The notes beneath the pieces were generated by a model. That model saw only the letters and a list, made by a program, of their open reading frames with translations. It ran no database searches and was not told the origin of the DNA. The position numbers were made by a program, and so were the translations under genes. 64,000 nt of DNA, taken from positions 41,001-105,000 of the forward strand of contig CAJQUW010012701.1 in assembly GCA_907163375.1 (NCBI GenBank), given 5' to 3'. Below are positions 20,701-35,700 of the stretch, one piece after another; within the stretch, counting starts at the first letter, position 1; every line of letters begins with the position of its first letter. This stretch comes from Prostheceraeus crozeri (Eukaryota; Platyhelminthes; Polycladida; Euryleptidae).

Positions 20701-23700
20701 TGACCCAGGAATCGAACCGAAGTCCGCGGTGGAGACGAGCTCTCACCTTCTTCACTAGGCCACGCTGACCGCACTCGCCTGACACATCAATCGAACCGAA
20801 GTCTGCGGTGGAGACGAGCTCGCACCTTCTTCACTAGGTCACGCCGACCGCACTCGCCTGACACAGGAATCGAACCGATGTCCGCGGTGGAGACAAGCTC
20901 GCACCTTCTTCACTAGGCCACGCTGACCGCACTCGCCTGACCCAGGAATCGAACCGAAGTCCGCGGTGGAGACGAGCTCGCACCTTCTTCACTAGGCCAC
21001 GCTGACCGCACTCGCCTGACCCAGGAATCGAACTGAAGTGTGCCGTGGAGACGAGCTCGCACCTTCTTCACTAGGCCACGCCGACCGCACTCGCCTGACC
21101 CAGGAATCGAACTGAAGTCCGCGGTGGAGACGAGCTCGCACCTTCTTCACCAGGCCACGCCGACCGCAGTCACCTGACCCAGGAATCGAACTGAAGTCCG
21201 CGGTGGAGACGAGCTCGCACCTTCTTCACTAGGCCACGCCGACCACAGTCACCTGACCTGGGAATCGAACCGAAGTCCGCGGTGGAGGCGAGCTCGCACC
21301 TTCTTCACTAGGCCACGCCGACCACACTCGCCTGACACAGCAATCGAACCGAAGTCTGCGGTGGAGACGAGCTCGCACCTTCTTCACTAGGCCACGCCGA
21401 CCGCACTCGCCTGACACAGGAATCGAACTGAAGTCCATGGTGGAGACGAGCTCGCACCTTCTTCACTAGGCCACGCCGACCGCACTCGCCTGACACAGGA
21501 ATCGAACCGAAGTCCGCGGTGGAGACGAGCTCGCACCTTCTTCTCTAGGCCACGCTGACTGCACTCGCCTGACCTGGGAATAGAACCGAAGTCCGCGGTG
21601 GAGACGAGCTCGCACCTCCTTCACTAGGCCACGCCGACCGCACTCGCCTGACCTGGGAATCGAACCGAAGTCCGCGGTGGAGGCGAGCTCGCACCTTCTT
21701 CACTAGGCCACCTCGACCGCACTCACCTGACCCAGGAATCGAACCGAAGTCCGCAGTGGAGACGAGCTACCACCTTCTTCACTAGGCCACGCTGACTGCA
21801 CTCGCCTGACCCAGGAATCGAACCGAAGTCCGCGGTGGAGACGAGCTCGCACCTTCTTCACTAGGCCACGCTGACCGCACTCGCCTGACACATCAATCGA
21901 ACCGAAGTCTGCGGTGTAGACGAGCTCCCACCTTCTTCACTAGGCTACGCCGACCGCACTCGCCTGACCTGGGAATCGAACCGAAGTCCGCAGTGGAGAC
22001 GAGCTCGCACCTTCTTCACTAGGCCACGCTGACCGCACTCGCCTGACACAGCAATCGAACCGAAGTCCGAGGTGGAGACGAGCTCGCACCTTCTTCACTA
22101 GGCCACGCCGACCGCACTCGCCTGACCTGGGAATCGAACCGAAGTCCGCGGTGGAGGCGAGCTCGCACCTTCTTCACTAGGCCACGCCGACCACACTCGC
22201 CTGACACAGCAATCGAACCGAAGTCTGCGGTGGAGACGAGCTCGCACCTTCTTCACTAGGCCACGCCGACCGCACTCGCCTGACACAGGAATCGAACTGA
22301 AGTCCATGGTGGAGACGAGCTCGCACCTTCTTCACTAGGCCACGCCGACCGCACTCGCCTGACACAGGAATCGAACCGAAGTCCGCGGTGGAGACGAGCT
22401 CGCACCTTCTTCTCTAGGCCACGCTGACTGCACTCGCCTGACCTGGGAATAGAACCGAAGTCCGCGGTGGAGACGAGCTCGCACCTTCTTCACTAGGCCA
22501 CGCCGACCGCACTCGCCTGACCTGGGAATCGAACCGAAGTCCGCGGTGGAGGCGAGCTCGCACCTTCTTCACTAGGCCACCTCGACCGCACTCACCTGAC
22601 CCAGGAATCGAACCGAAGTCCGCAGTGGAGACGAGCTCCCACCTTCTTCACTAGGCCACGCTGACTGCACTCGCCTGACCCAGGAATCGAACCGAAGTCC
22701 GCGGTGGAGACGAGCTCGCACCTTCTTCACTAGGCCACGCTGACCGCACTCGCCTGACACATCAATCGAACCGAAGTCTGCGGTGTAGACGAGCTCCCAC
22801 CTTCTTCACTAGGCTACGCCGACCGCACTCGCCTGACCTGGGAATCGAACCGAAGTCCGCAGTGGAGACGAGCTCGCACCTTCTTCACTAGGCCACGCTG
22901 ACCGCACTCGCCTGACACAGCAATCGAACCGAAGTCCGAGGTGGAGACGAGCTCGCACCTTCTTCACTAGGCCACGCCGACCGCACTCGCCTGACCTGGG
23001 AATCGAACCGAAGTCTGCGGTGGAGACTAGCTCGCACCTTCTTCACTAGGTCACGCCGACCGCACTCGCCTGACACAGGAATCGAACCGATGTCCGCGGT
23101 GGAGACGAGCTCGCACCTTCTTCACTAGGCCACGCTGACCGCACTCGCCTGACCCAGGAATCGAACTGAAGTCCGCGGTGGAGACGAGCTCGCATCTTCT
23201 TCACTAGGCCACGCTGACCGCACTCGCCTGACCCAGGAATCGAACTGAAGTCTGCGGTGGAGACGAGCTCGCACCTTCTTCACTAGGCCAGGCCGACCGC
23301 ACTCGCCTGACCCAGGAATCGAACTGAAGTCCGCGGTGGAGACGAGCTCGCACCTTCTTCACCAGGCCACGCCGACCGCAGTCACCTGACCCAGGAATCG
23401 AACTGAAGTCCGCGGTGGAGACGAGCTCGCACCTTCTTCACTAGGCCACGCCGACCGCACTCGCCTGACCTGGGAATCGAACCGAAGTCCGCGGTGGAGG
23501 CGAGCTCGCACCTTCTTCACTAGGCCACGCTGACCACACTCGCCTGACACAGCAATCGAACCGAAGTCTGCGGTGGAGACGAGCTCGCACCTTCTTCACT
23601 AGGCCACGCCGACCGCACTCGCCTGACACAGGAATCGAACCGAAGTCCACGGTGGAGACGAGCTCGCACCTTCTTCACTAGGCCACGCCGACCGCACTCG

Positions 23701-26700
23701 CCTGACACAGGAATCGAACCGAAGTCCGCGGTGGAGACGAGCTCGCACCTTCTTCTCTAGGCCACGCTGACTGCACTCGCCTGACCTGGGAATAGAACCG
23801 AAGTCCGCGGTGGAGACGAGCTCGCACCTCCTTCACTAGGCCACGCCGACCGCACTCGCCTGACCTGGGAATCGAACCGAAGTCCGCGGTGGAGGCGAGC
23901 TCGCACCTTCTTCACTAGGCCACGCCGACCGCACTCACCTGACCCAGGAATCGAACCGAAATCCGCGGTGGAGGCGAGCTCGCACCTTCTTCACTAGGCC
24001 ACTCCGACCGCACTCGCCTGACCTGGGAATCGAACCGAAGTCCGCGGTGGAGGCGAGCTTGCACCTTCTTCACTAGGCCACCTCGACCGCACTCACCTGA
24101 CCCAGGAATCGAACCGAAATCCGCGGTGGAGACGAGCTCGCACCTTCTTCACTCAGCCACGCCGACCGCACTCACCTGACCCAGGAATCGAACCGAAGTC
24201 CGCGGTGGAGGCGAGCTCGCACCTTCTTCACTAGGCCACGCCGACCGCACTCACCTGACCTGGGAATCGAGCCGAAGTCCGCGGTGGAGACGAGCTCGCA
24301 CCTTCTTCACTAGGCCACGCCGACCGCACTCGCCTGACCCAGGAATCGAACCGAAGTCCGCGGTGGAGACGAGCTCGCACCTTTTTCACTAGGCTACGCT
24401 GACCGCACTCGCCTGACACAGCAATCGAACCGAAGTCCGCGGTGGAGACGAGCTCCCACCTTCTTCACTAGGCCACGCCGACCGCACTCGCCTGACCTGG
24501 GAATCGAACCGAAGTCCGCGTTGGAGACGAGCTCGCACCTTCTTCACTAGGCCACGCCGACCGCACTCGCCTGACCCAGGAATCGAACCGAAGTCCGCGG
24601 TGGAGGCGAGCTCGCACCTTCTTCACTAGGCCACGCCGACCGCACTCGCCTGACCCAGGAATCGAACCGAAGTCCGCGGTGGAGACGAGCTCTCACCTTC
24701 TTCACTAGGCCACGCCGACCGCACTCGCCTGACCTGGGAATCGAACCGAAGTCCGCGGTGGAGACGAACTCGCACCTTCTTCACTCAGCCACGCTGACCA
24801 CACTCGCCTGACACAGCAATCGAACCGAAGTCCGCAGTGGAGACGAGCTCGCACCTTCTTCACTAGGCCACGCCGACCGCACTCGCCTGACACAGCAATC
24901 GAACCGAAGTCCGCAGTGGAGACGAGCTCGCACCTTCTTCACTAGGCCACGTTGACCGCACTCACCTGACCCAGGAATCGAACCGAAGTCCGCGGTGGAG
25001 GCGAGCTCGCACCTTCTTCACTAGGCCACGCCGACCACACTCGCCTGACCTGGGAATCGAACCGAAGTCTGCGGTGGAGACGAGCTCGCACCTTCTTCAC
25101 TAGGCCACGCCGACCGCACTCGCCTGACCTGGGAATCGAACCGAAGTCCGCGGTGGAGGCGAGCTCGCACCTTCTTCACTAGGCCACGCTGACCACACTC
25201 GCCTGACACAGCAATCGAACCGAAGTCTGCGGTGGAGACGAGCTCGCTTCTTCTTCACTAGGCCACGCCGACCGCACTCGCCTGACACAGGAATCGAACT
25301 GAAGTCCACGGTGGAGACGAGCTCGCACCTTCTTCACTAGGCCACGCCGACCGCACTCGCCTGACACAGGAATCGAACCGAAGTCCGCGGTGGAGGCGAG
25401 CTCGCACCTTCTTCTCTAGGCCACCTCGACCGCGCTCACCTGACCCAGGAATCGAACCGAAATCCGCGGTGGAGACGAGCTCGCACCTTCTTCACTCAGC
25501 CACGCCGACCGCACTCACCTGACCCAGGAATCGAACCGAAGTCCGCGGTGGAGGCGAGCTCGCACCTTCTTCACTAGGCCACGCCGACCGCACTCACCTG
25601 ACCTGGGAATCGAGCCGAAGTCTGCGGTGGAGACGAGCTCGCACCTTCTTCACTAGGCCACGCCGACCGCACTCGCCTGACCCAGGAATCGAACCGAAGT
25701 CCGCGGTGGAGACGAGCTCGCACCTTTTTCACTAGGCTACGCTGACCGCACTCGCCTGACACAGCAATCGAACCGAAGTCCGCGGTGGAGACGAGCTCCC
25801 ACCTTCTTCACTAGGCCACGCCGACCGCACTCGCCTGACCTGGGAATCGAACCGAAGTCCGCGTTGGAGACGAGCTCGCACCTTCTTCACTAGGCCACGC
25901 CGACCGCACTCGCCTGACCCAGGAATCGAACCGAAGTCCGCGGTGGAGGCGAGCTCGCACCTTCTTCACTAGGCCACGCCGACCGCACTCGCCTGACCTG
26001 GGAATCAAACCGAAATCCGCGGTGGAGGCGAGCTCGCACCTTCTTCACTAGGCCACGCCGACCGCACTCGCCTGACCTGGGAATCGAACCGAAGTCCGCG
26101 GTGGAGACGAACTCGCACCTTCTTCACTCAGCCACGCTGACCACACTCGCCTGACACAGCAATCGAACCGAAGTCCGCAGTGGAGACGAGCTCGCACCTT
26201 CTTCACTAGGCCACGCCGACCGCACTCGCCTGACACAGCAATCGAACCGAAGTCCGCAGTGGAGACAAGCTCGCACCTTCTTCACTAGGCCACGTTGACC
26301 GCACTCACCTGACCCAGGAATCGAACCGAAGTCCGCGGTGGAGGCGAGCTCGCACCTTCTTCACTAGGCCACGCCGACCGCACTCGCCTGACCCTGGAAT
26401 CGAACCGAAGTCTGCGATGGAGACGAGCTCGCACCGTCTTCACTAGGCCACGCCGACCGCACTCGCCTGACCTGGGAATCGAACCGAAGTCCGCGGTGGA
26501 GGCGAGCTCGCACCTTCTTCACTAGGCTACGCCGACCGCACTCACCTGACCCAGGAATCGAACCGAAGTCCGCGGTGGAGACGAGCTCGCACCTTCTTCA
26601 CTAGGCCACGCCGACCGCACTCGCCCGACCTGGGAATCGAACCGAAGTCCGCGGTGGAGACGAGCTCGCACCTTCTTCACTAGGCCACGCCGACCACACT

Positions 26701-29700
26701 CGCCTGACACAGCAATCGAACCGAAGTCCGCAGTGGAGACGAGCTCGCACCTTCTTCACTAGGCCACGCTGACCGCACTCACCTGACCTGGGAATCGAAC
26801 CGAAGTCTGCAGTGGAGACGAGCTCCCACCTTCTTCACTAGGCCACGCCGACCGCACTCGCCTGACACATCAATCGAACCGAAGTCTGCGGTGGAGACGA
26901 GCTCGCACCTTCTTCACTAGGCCACGCCGACCGCACTCGCCTGACCCAGGAATCGAACCGAAGTCCGCAGTGGAGACGAGCTCCCACCTTCTTCACTAGG
27001 CCACGCTGACTGCACTCGCCTGACCCAGGAATCGAACCGAAGTCCGCGGTGGAGACGAGCTCGCACCTTCTTCACTAGGCCACGCTGACCGCACTCGCCT
27101 GACACATCTATCGAACCGAAGTCTGCGGTGGAGACGAGCTCCCACCTTCTTCACTAGGCTACGCCGACCGCACTCGCCTGACCTGGGAATCGAACCGAAG
27201 TCCGCAGTGGAGACGAGCTCGCACCTTCTTCACTAGGCCACGCTGACCGCACGCCTGACACAGCAATCGAACCGAAGTCCGAGGTGGAGACGAGCTCGCA
27301 CCTTCTTCACTAGGCCACGCCGACCGCACTCGCCTGACCTGGGAATCGAACCGAAGTCTGCGGTGGAGACTAGCTCGCACCTTCTTCACTAGGTCACGCC
27401 GACCGCACTCGCCTGACACAGGAATCGAACCGATGTCCGCGGTGGAGACAAGCTCGCACCTTCTTCACTAGGCCACGCTGACCGCACTCGCCTGACCCAG
27501 GAATCGAACTGAAGTCCGCGGTGGAGACGAGCTCGCACCTTCTTCACTAGGCCACGCTGACCGCACTCGCCTGACCCAGGAATCGAACTGAAGTCTGCGG
27601 TGGAGACGAGCTCGCACCTTCTTCACTAGGCCACGCCGACCGCACTCGCCTGACCAAGGAATCGAACTGAAGTCCGCGGTGGAGACGAGCTCGCAACTTC
27701 TTCACCAGGCCACGCCGACCGCAGTCACCTGACCCAGGAATCGAACTGAAGTCCGCGGTGGAGACGAGCTCGCACCTTCTTCACTAGGCCACGCCGACCG
27801 CAGTCACCTGACCCAGGAATCGAACCGAAGTCCGCGGTGGAGGCGAGCTCGCACCTTCTTCTCTAGGCCACGCTGACTGCACTCGCCTGACACAGCAATC
27901 GAACCGAAGTCCGAGGTGGAGACGAGCTCGCACCTTCTTCACTAGGCCACGCTGACCACACTCGCCTGACACAGCAATCGAACCGAAGTCTGCGGTGGAG
28001 ACGAGCTCGCACCTTCTTCACTAGGCCACGCCGACCGCACTCGCCTGACACAGGAATCGAACTGAAGTCCACGGTGGAGACGAGCTCGCACCTTCTTCAC
28101 TAGGCCGTGCCGACCGCACTCGCCTGACACAGGAATCGAACCGAAGTCCGCGGTGGAGACGAGCTCGCACCTTCTTCTCTAGGCCACGCTGACTGCACTC
28201 GCCTGACCTGGGAATAGAACCGAAGTCCGCGGTGGAGACGAGCTCGCACCTCCTTCACTAGGCCACGCCGACCGCACTCGCCTGACCTGGGAATCGAACC
28301 GAAGTCCGCGGTGGAGGCGAGCTCGCACCTTCTTCACTAGGCCACGCCGACCGCACTCACCTGACCCAGGAATCGAACCGAAATCCGCGGTGGAGGCGAG
28401 CTCGCACCTTCTTCACTAGGCCACGCCGACCGCACTCGCCTGACCTGGGAATCGAACCGAAGTCCGCGGTGGAGGCGAGCTTGCACCTTCTTCACTCAGC
28501 CACGCCGACCGCACTCACCTGACCCAGGAATCGAACCGAAGTCCGCGGTGGAGGCGAGCTCGCACCTTCTTCACTAGGCCACGCCGACCGCACTCACCTG
28601 ACCTGGGAATCGAGCCGAAGTCCGCGGTGGAGACGAGCTCCCACCTTCTTCACTAGGCCACGCCGACCGCACTCGCCTGACCCAGGAATCGAACCGAAGT
28701 CCGCGGTGGAGACGAGCTCGCACCTTTTTCACTAGGCTACGCTGACCGCACTCGCCTGACACAGCAATCGAACCGAAGTCCGCGGTGGAGACGAGCTCCC
28801 ACCTTCTTCACTAGGCCACGCCGACCGCACTCGCCTGACCTGGGAATCGAACCGAAGTCCGCGTTGGAGACGAGCTCGCACCTTCTTCACTAGGCCACGC
28901 CGACCGCACTCGCCTGACCCAGGAATCGAACCGAAGTCCGCGGTGGAGGCGAGCTCGCACCTTCTTCACTAGGCCACGCCGACCGCACTCGCCTGACCCA
29001 GGAATCAAACCGAAGTCCGCGGTGGAGGCGAGCTCGCACCTTCTTCACTAGGCCACGCCGACCGCACTCGCCTGACCTGGGAATCGAACCGAAGTCCGCG
29101 GTGGAGACAAACTCGCACCTTCTTCACTCAGCCACGCTGACCACACTCGCCTGACACAGCAATCGAACCGAAGTCCGAGGTGGAGACGAGCTCGCACCTT
29201 CTTCACTAGGCCACGCTGACCACACTCGTCTGACACAGCAATCGAACCGAAGTCTGCGGTGGAGACGAGCTCGCACCTTCTTGACTAGGCCACGCCGACC
29301 GCACTCGCCTGACACAGGAATCGAACTGAAGTCCACGGTGGAGACGAGCTCGCACCTTCTTCACTAGGCCACGCCGACCGCACTCGCCTGACACAGGAAT
29401 CGAACCGAAGTCCGCGGTGGAGACGAGCTCGCACCTTCTTCTCTAGGCCACGCTGACTGCACTCGCCTGACCTGGGAATAGAACCGAAGTCCGCGGTGGA
29501 GACGAGCTCGCACCTCCTTCACTAGGCCACGCCGACCGCACTCGCCTGACCTGGGAATCGAACCGAAGTCCGCGGTGGAGGCGAGCTCGCACCTTCTTCA
29601 CTAGGCCACGCCGACCGCACTCACCTGACCCAGGAATCGAACCGAAATCCGCGGTGGAGGCGAGCTCGCACCTTCTTCACTAGGCCACGCCGACCGCACT

Positions 29701-32700
29701 CGCCTGACCTGGGAATCGAACCGAAGTCCGCGGTGGAGGCGAGCTTGCACCTTCTTCACTCAGCCACGCCGACCGCACTCACCTGACCCAGGAATCGAAC
29801 CGAAGTCCGCGGTGGAGGCGAGCTCGCACCTTCTTCACTAGGCCACGCCGACCGCACTCACCTGACCTGGGAATCGAGCCGAAGTCCGCGGTGGAGACGA
29901 GCTCGCACCTTCTTCACTAGGCCACGCCGACCGCACTCGCCTGACCCAGGAATCGAACCGAAGTCCGCGGTGGAGACGAGCTCGCACCTTTTTCACTAGG
30001 CTACGCTGACCGCACTCGCCTGACACAGCAATCGAACCGAAGTCCGCGGTGGAGACGAGCTCCCACCTTCTTCACTAGGCCACGCCGACCGCACTCGCCT
30101 GACCTGGGAATCGAACCGAAGTCCGCGTTGGAGACGAGCTCGCACCTTCTTCACTAGGCCACGCCGACCGCACTCGCCTGACCCAGGAATCGAACCGAAG
30201 TCCGCGGTGGAGGCGAGCTCGCACCTTCTTCACTAGGCCACGCCGACCGCACTCGCCTGACCCAGGAATCAAACCGAAGTCCGCGGTGGAGGCGAGCTCG
30301 CACCTTCTTCACTAGGCCACGCCGACCGCACTCGCCTGACCTGGGAATCGAACCGAAGTCCGCGGTGGAGACAAACTCGCACCTTCTTCACTCAGCCACG
30401 CTGACCACACTCGCCTGACACAGCAATCGAACCGAAGTCCGCGGTGGAGGCGAGCTTGCACCTTCTTCACTAGGCCACGCTGACCACACTCGCCTGACAC
30501 AGCAATCGAACCGAAGTCTGCGGTGGAGACGAGCTCGCACCTTCTTGACTAGGCCACGCCGACCGCACTCGCCTGACACAGGAATCGAACTGAAGTCCAC
30601 GGTGGAGACGAGCTCGCACCTTCTTCACTAGGCCACGCCGACCGCACTCGCCTGACACAGGAATCGAACCGAAGTCCGCGGTGGAGACGAGCTCGCACCT
30701 TCTTCTCTAGGCCACGCTGACTGCACTCGCCTGACCTGGGAATAGAACCGAAGTCCGCGGTGGAGACGAGCTCGCACCTCCTTCACTAGGCCATGCCGAC
30801 CGCACTCGCCTGACCTGGTAATCTTACCGAAGTCCGCGGTGGAGGCGAGCTCGCACCTTCTTCACTAGGCCACGCCGACCGCACTCACCTGACCCAGGAA
30901 TCGAACCGAAATCCGCGGTGGAGGCGAGCTCGCACCTTCTTCACTAGGCCACGCCGACCGCACTCGCCTGACCGGGGAATCGAACCGAAGTCCGCGGTGG
31001 AGGCGAGCTTGCACCTTCTTCACTCAGCCACGCCGACCGCACTCACCTGACCCAGGAATCGAACCGAAGTGCGCGGTGGAGGCGAGCTCGCACCTTCTTC
31101 ACTAGGCCACGCCGACCGCACTCGCCTGACCCAGGAATCGAACCGAAGTCCGCGGTGGAGACGAGCTCGCACCTTTTTCACTAGGCTACGCTGACCGCAC
31201 TCGCCTGACACAGCAATCGAACCGAAGTCCGCGGTGGAGACGAGCTCCCACCTTCTTCACTAGGCCACGCCGACCGCACTCGCCTGACCTGGGAATCGAA
31301 CCGAAGTCCGCAGTGGAGACGAGCTCGCACCTTCTTCACTAGGCCACGCTGACCGCACGCCTGACACAGCAATCGAACCGAAGTCCGAGGTGGAGACGAG
31401 CTCGCACCTTCTTCACTAGGCCACGCCGACCGCACTCGCCTGACCTGGGAATCGAACCGAAGTCTGCGGTGGAGACTAGCTCGCACCTTCTTCACTAGGT
31501 CACGCCGACCGCACTCGCCTGACACAGGAATCGAACCGATGTCCGCGGTGGAGACAAGCTCGCACCTTCTTCACTAGGCCACGCTGACCGCACTCGCCTG
31601 ACCCAGGAATCGAACTGAAGTCCGCGGTGGAGACGAGCTCGCACCTTCTTCACTAGGCCACGCTGACCGCACTCGCCTGACACAGCAATCGAACTGAAGT
31701 CTGCGGTGGAGACGAGCTCGCACCTTCTTCACTAGGCCACGCCGACCGCACTCGCCTGACCCAGGAATCGAACTGAAGTCCGCGGTGGAGACGAGCTCGC
31801 ACCTTCTTCACCAGGCCACGCCGACCGCAGTCACCTGACCCAGGAATCGAACTGAAATCCGCGGTGGAGACGAGCTCGCACCTTCTTCACTAGGCCACGC
31901 CGACCGCAGTCACCTGACCCAGGAATCGAACCGAAGTCCGCGGTGGAGGCGAGCTCGCACCTTCTTCTCTAGGCCACGCTGACTGCACTCGCCTGACACA
32001 GCAATCGAACCGAAGTCCGAGGTGGAGACGAGCTCGCACCTTCTTCACTAGGCCACGCTGACCACACTCGCCTGACACAGCAATCGAACCGAAGTCTGCG
32101 GTGGAGACGAGCTCGCACCTTCTTGACTAGGCCACGCCGACCGCACTCGCCTGACACAGGAATCGAACTGAAGTCCACGGTGGAGACGAGCTCGCACCTT
32201 CTTCACTAGGTCACGCCGACCGCACTCGCCTGACACAGGAATCGAACCGAAGTCCGCGGTGGAGACGAGCTCGCACCTTCTTCTCTAGGCCACGCTGACT
32301 GCACTCGCCTGACCTGGGAATAGAACCGAAGTCCGCGGTGGAGACGAGCTCGCACCTTCTTCACTAGGCCACGCCGACCGCACTCGCCTGACCTGGGAAT
32401 CTTACCGAAGTCCGCGGTGGAGGCGAGCTCGCACCTTCTTCACTAGGCCACGCCGACCGCACTCACCTGACCCAGGAATCGAACCGAAGTCCGCGGTGGA
32501 GACGAGCTCGCACCTTCTTCACTAGGCCACGCCGACCGCACTCGCCTGACCTGGGAATCGAACCGAAGTCCGCGGTGGAGGCGAGCTTGCACCTTCTTCA
32601 CTCAGCCACGCCGACCGCACTCACCTGACCCAGGAATCGAACCGAAGTCCGGGGTGGAGGCGAGCTCGCACCTTCTTCACTAGGCCACGCTGACCGCACT

Positions 32701-35700
32701 CGCCTGACCCAGGAATCGAACCGAAGTCCGCGGTGGAGACGAGCTCGAACCTTTTTCACTAGGCTACGCTGACCGCACTCGCCTGACACAGCAATCGAAC
32801 CGAAGTCCGCGGTGGAGACGAGCTCCCACCTTCTTCACTAGGCCACGCCGACCGCACTCGCCTGACCTGGGAATCGAACCGAAGTCCGCGTTGGAGACGA
32901 GCTCGCACCTTCTTCACTAGGCCACGCCGATCGCACTCGCCTGACCCAGGAATCGAACCGAAGTCCGCGGTGGAGGCGAGCTCGCACCTTCTTCACTAGG
33001 CCACGCCGACCGCACTCGCCTGACCTAGGAATCAAACCGAAGTCCGCGGTGGAGGCGAGCTCGCACCTTCTTCACTAGGCCACGCCGACCGCACTCGCCT
33101 GACCTGGGAATCGAACCGAAGTCCGCGGTGGAGACGAACTCGCACCTTCTTCACTCAGCCACGCTGACCACACTCGCCTGACACAGCAATCGAACCGAAG
33201 TCCGCAGTGGAGACGAGCTCGCACCTTCTTCACTAGGCCACGCCGACCGCACTCGCCTGACCCAGGAATCGAACCGAAATCCGCGGTGGAGACGAGCTCC
33301 CACCTTCTTCACTAGGCCACGCCGATCGCACTCGCCTGACCCAGGAATCGAACCGAAGTTTGAGGTGGAGGCGAGCTCGCACCTTCTTCACTAGGCCACG
33401 CCGACCGCACTCGCCTGACCTGGGAATCGAACCGAAGTCCGCGGTGGAGGCGAGCTCGCACCTTCTTCACTAGGCCACGCCGACCGCACTCGCCTGACCT
33501 GGGAGTCGAACCGAAGTCTGCGGTGGAGACGAGCTTGTACCTTCTTCACTAGGCCACTCCGACCGCACTCGCCTGACCCAGGAATCGAACCGAAGTCCGC
33601 GGAGGAGACGAGCTCGCACCTTCTTCACTAGGCGACGCCGACCGCACTCGCCTGACCTGGGAATCGAACCGAAGTCCGCGGTGGAGACGAGCTCGCACCT
33701 TCTTCACTAGGCCACGCTGACTGCATTCGCCTGACACAGGAATCGAACTGAAGTCCGCGGTGGAGACGAGCTCGCACCTTCTTCACTAGGCCGCGCCGAC
33801 CGCACTCGCCTGACCTGGGAATCGAACCGAAGTCCGCGGTGGAGACGAGCTCGCACCTTCTTCACTAGGCCACGCTGACCGCATTCACCTGACCTGGGAA
33901 TCGAACCGAAGTCCGAGGTGGAGACGAGCTCGCACCTTCTTCACTAGGCCACGCCGATCGCACTCGCCTGACCCAGGAATCGAACCGAAGTCCGAGGTGG
34001 AGGCGAGCTCGCACCTTCTTCACTAGGCCACGCCGACCGCACTCGCCTGACCTGGGAATCGAACCGAAGTCCATGGTGGAGGCGAGCTCGCACCTTCTTC
34101 ACTAGGCCATGCCGACCGCACTCGCCTGACCTGGGAATCGAACCGAAGTCTGCGGTGGAGACGAGCTCGCACCTTCTTCACTCAGCCACGCCGACCGCAG
34201 TCACCTGACCTGGGAATCGAACCGAAGTCCGAGGTGGAGACGAGCTCGCACCTTCTTCACTAGCCCACGCCGACCGCACTCGCCTGACCTGGGAATCGAA
34301 CCGAAGTCTGCGATGGAGACGAGCTCGCACCTTCTTCACTAGGCCACGCCGACCACACTCGCCTGACCCAGGAATCAAACCGAAGTCCGCGGTGGAGACG
34401 AGCTCGCACCTTCTTCTCTAGGCCACGCAGACTGCACTCGCCTGACCTGGGAATCGAACCGAAGTCCGCGGTTGAGACGAGCTCGCACCTTCTTCACTAG
34501 GCCACGCTGACTACACTCGCCTGACACAGCAATCGAACCGAAGTCCGCGGTGGAGGCGAGCTCGCACCTTCTTCACTAGACCACGCCGACCGCACTCGGC
34601 CGACCAAGAAATCGAACCGAAGTCCGCGGTGGAGATGAGCTCGCACCTTCTTCACTAGGCCACGCTGACCGCACTCGCCTGACACAGGAATCGAACCGAA
34701 GTCCGCGGTGGAGACGAGCTCGCACCTTCTTCACTAGGCCACGCCAACCGCATTCACCTGACCCAGGAATCGAACCGAAGTCCGCGGTGATGACGAGCTC
34801 ACACCTTCTTCACTAGGCCACGCCGACCGCATTCGCCTGACACAGGAATCGAACCGAAGTCCGCGGTGGAGACGAGCTCGCACCTTCTTCACTAGGCCAC
34901 GCCGACCGCACTCGCCTGACCCAGGAATCGAACCGAAGTCCGCGGTGGAGGCTAGCTCGCACCTTCTTCACTAGGCCACGCCGACCGCACTCATCTGACC
35001 CAGGAATCGAACCGAAGTCCGCGGTGGAGACGAGCTCGCACCTTCTTCACTAGGCCACGCCGACCGCACTCGCCTGACCTGGCAATCGAAACGAAGTCCG
35101 CGGTGGAGACGAGCTCGCACCTTCTTCACTAGGCTACGCCGACCACACTCGCCTGACCTGGCAAACGAAACGAAGTCCGCGGTGGAGACGAGCTCGCACC
35201 TTCTTCACTAGGCTACGCCGACCACACTCGCCTGACCTGGCAATCGAACCGAAATCCGCTGTGGAGACGAGCTCGCACCTTCTTCACTCAGCCACGCCGA
35301 CCGCACTCGCCTGACCCAGGAATCGAACCGAAGTCCGCGGTGGAGACGAGCTCGCACCTTCTTCACTAGGCCACGCCGACCGCACTCGCCTGACCTGGGA
35401 ATCGAACCGCAGTCCGCGGTGGAGACGAGCTCGCACCTTCTTCACTAGGCCACGCCGACCGGACTCGCCTGACCTGGGAATCGAACCGAAGTCTGCGGTG
35501 GAGACGAGCTCGCACCTTCTTCACTCAGCCACGCCGACTACACTCGCCTGACCCAGGAATCGAACCGAAGTCCGCGGTGGAGACGAGCTCGCACCTTCTT
35601 CTCTAGGCCACGCAGACTGCACTCGCCTGACCTGGGAATCGAACCGAAGTCCGCGGTTGAGACGAGCTCGCACCTTCTTCACTAGGCCACGCCGACCACA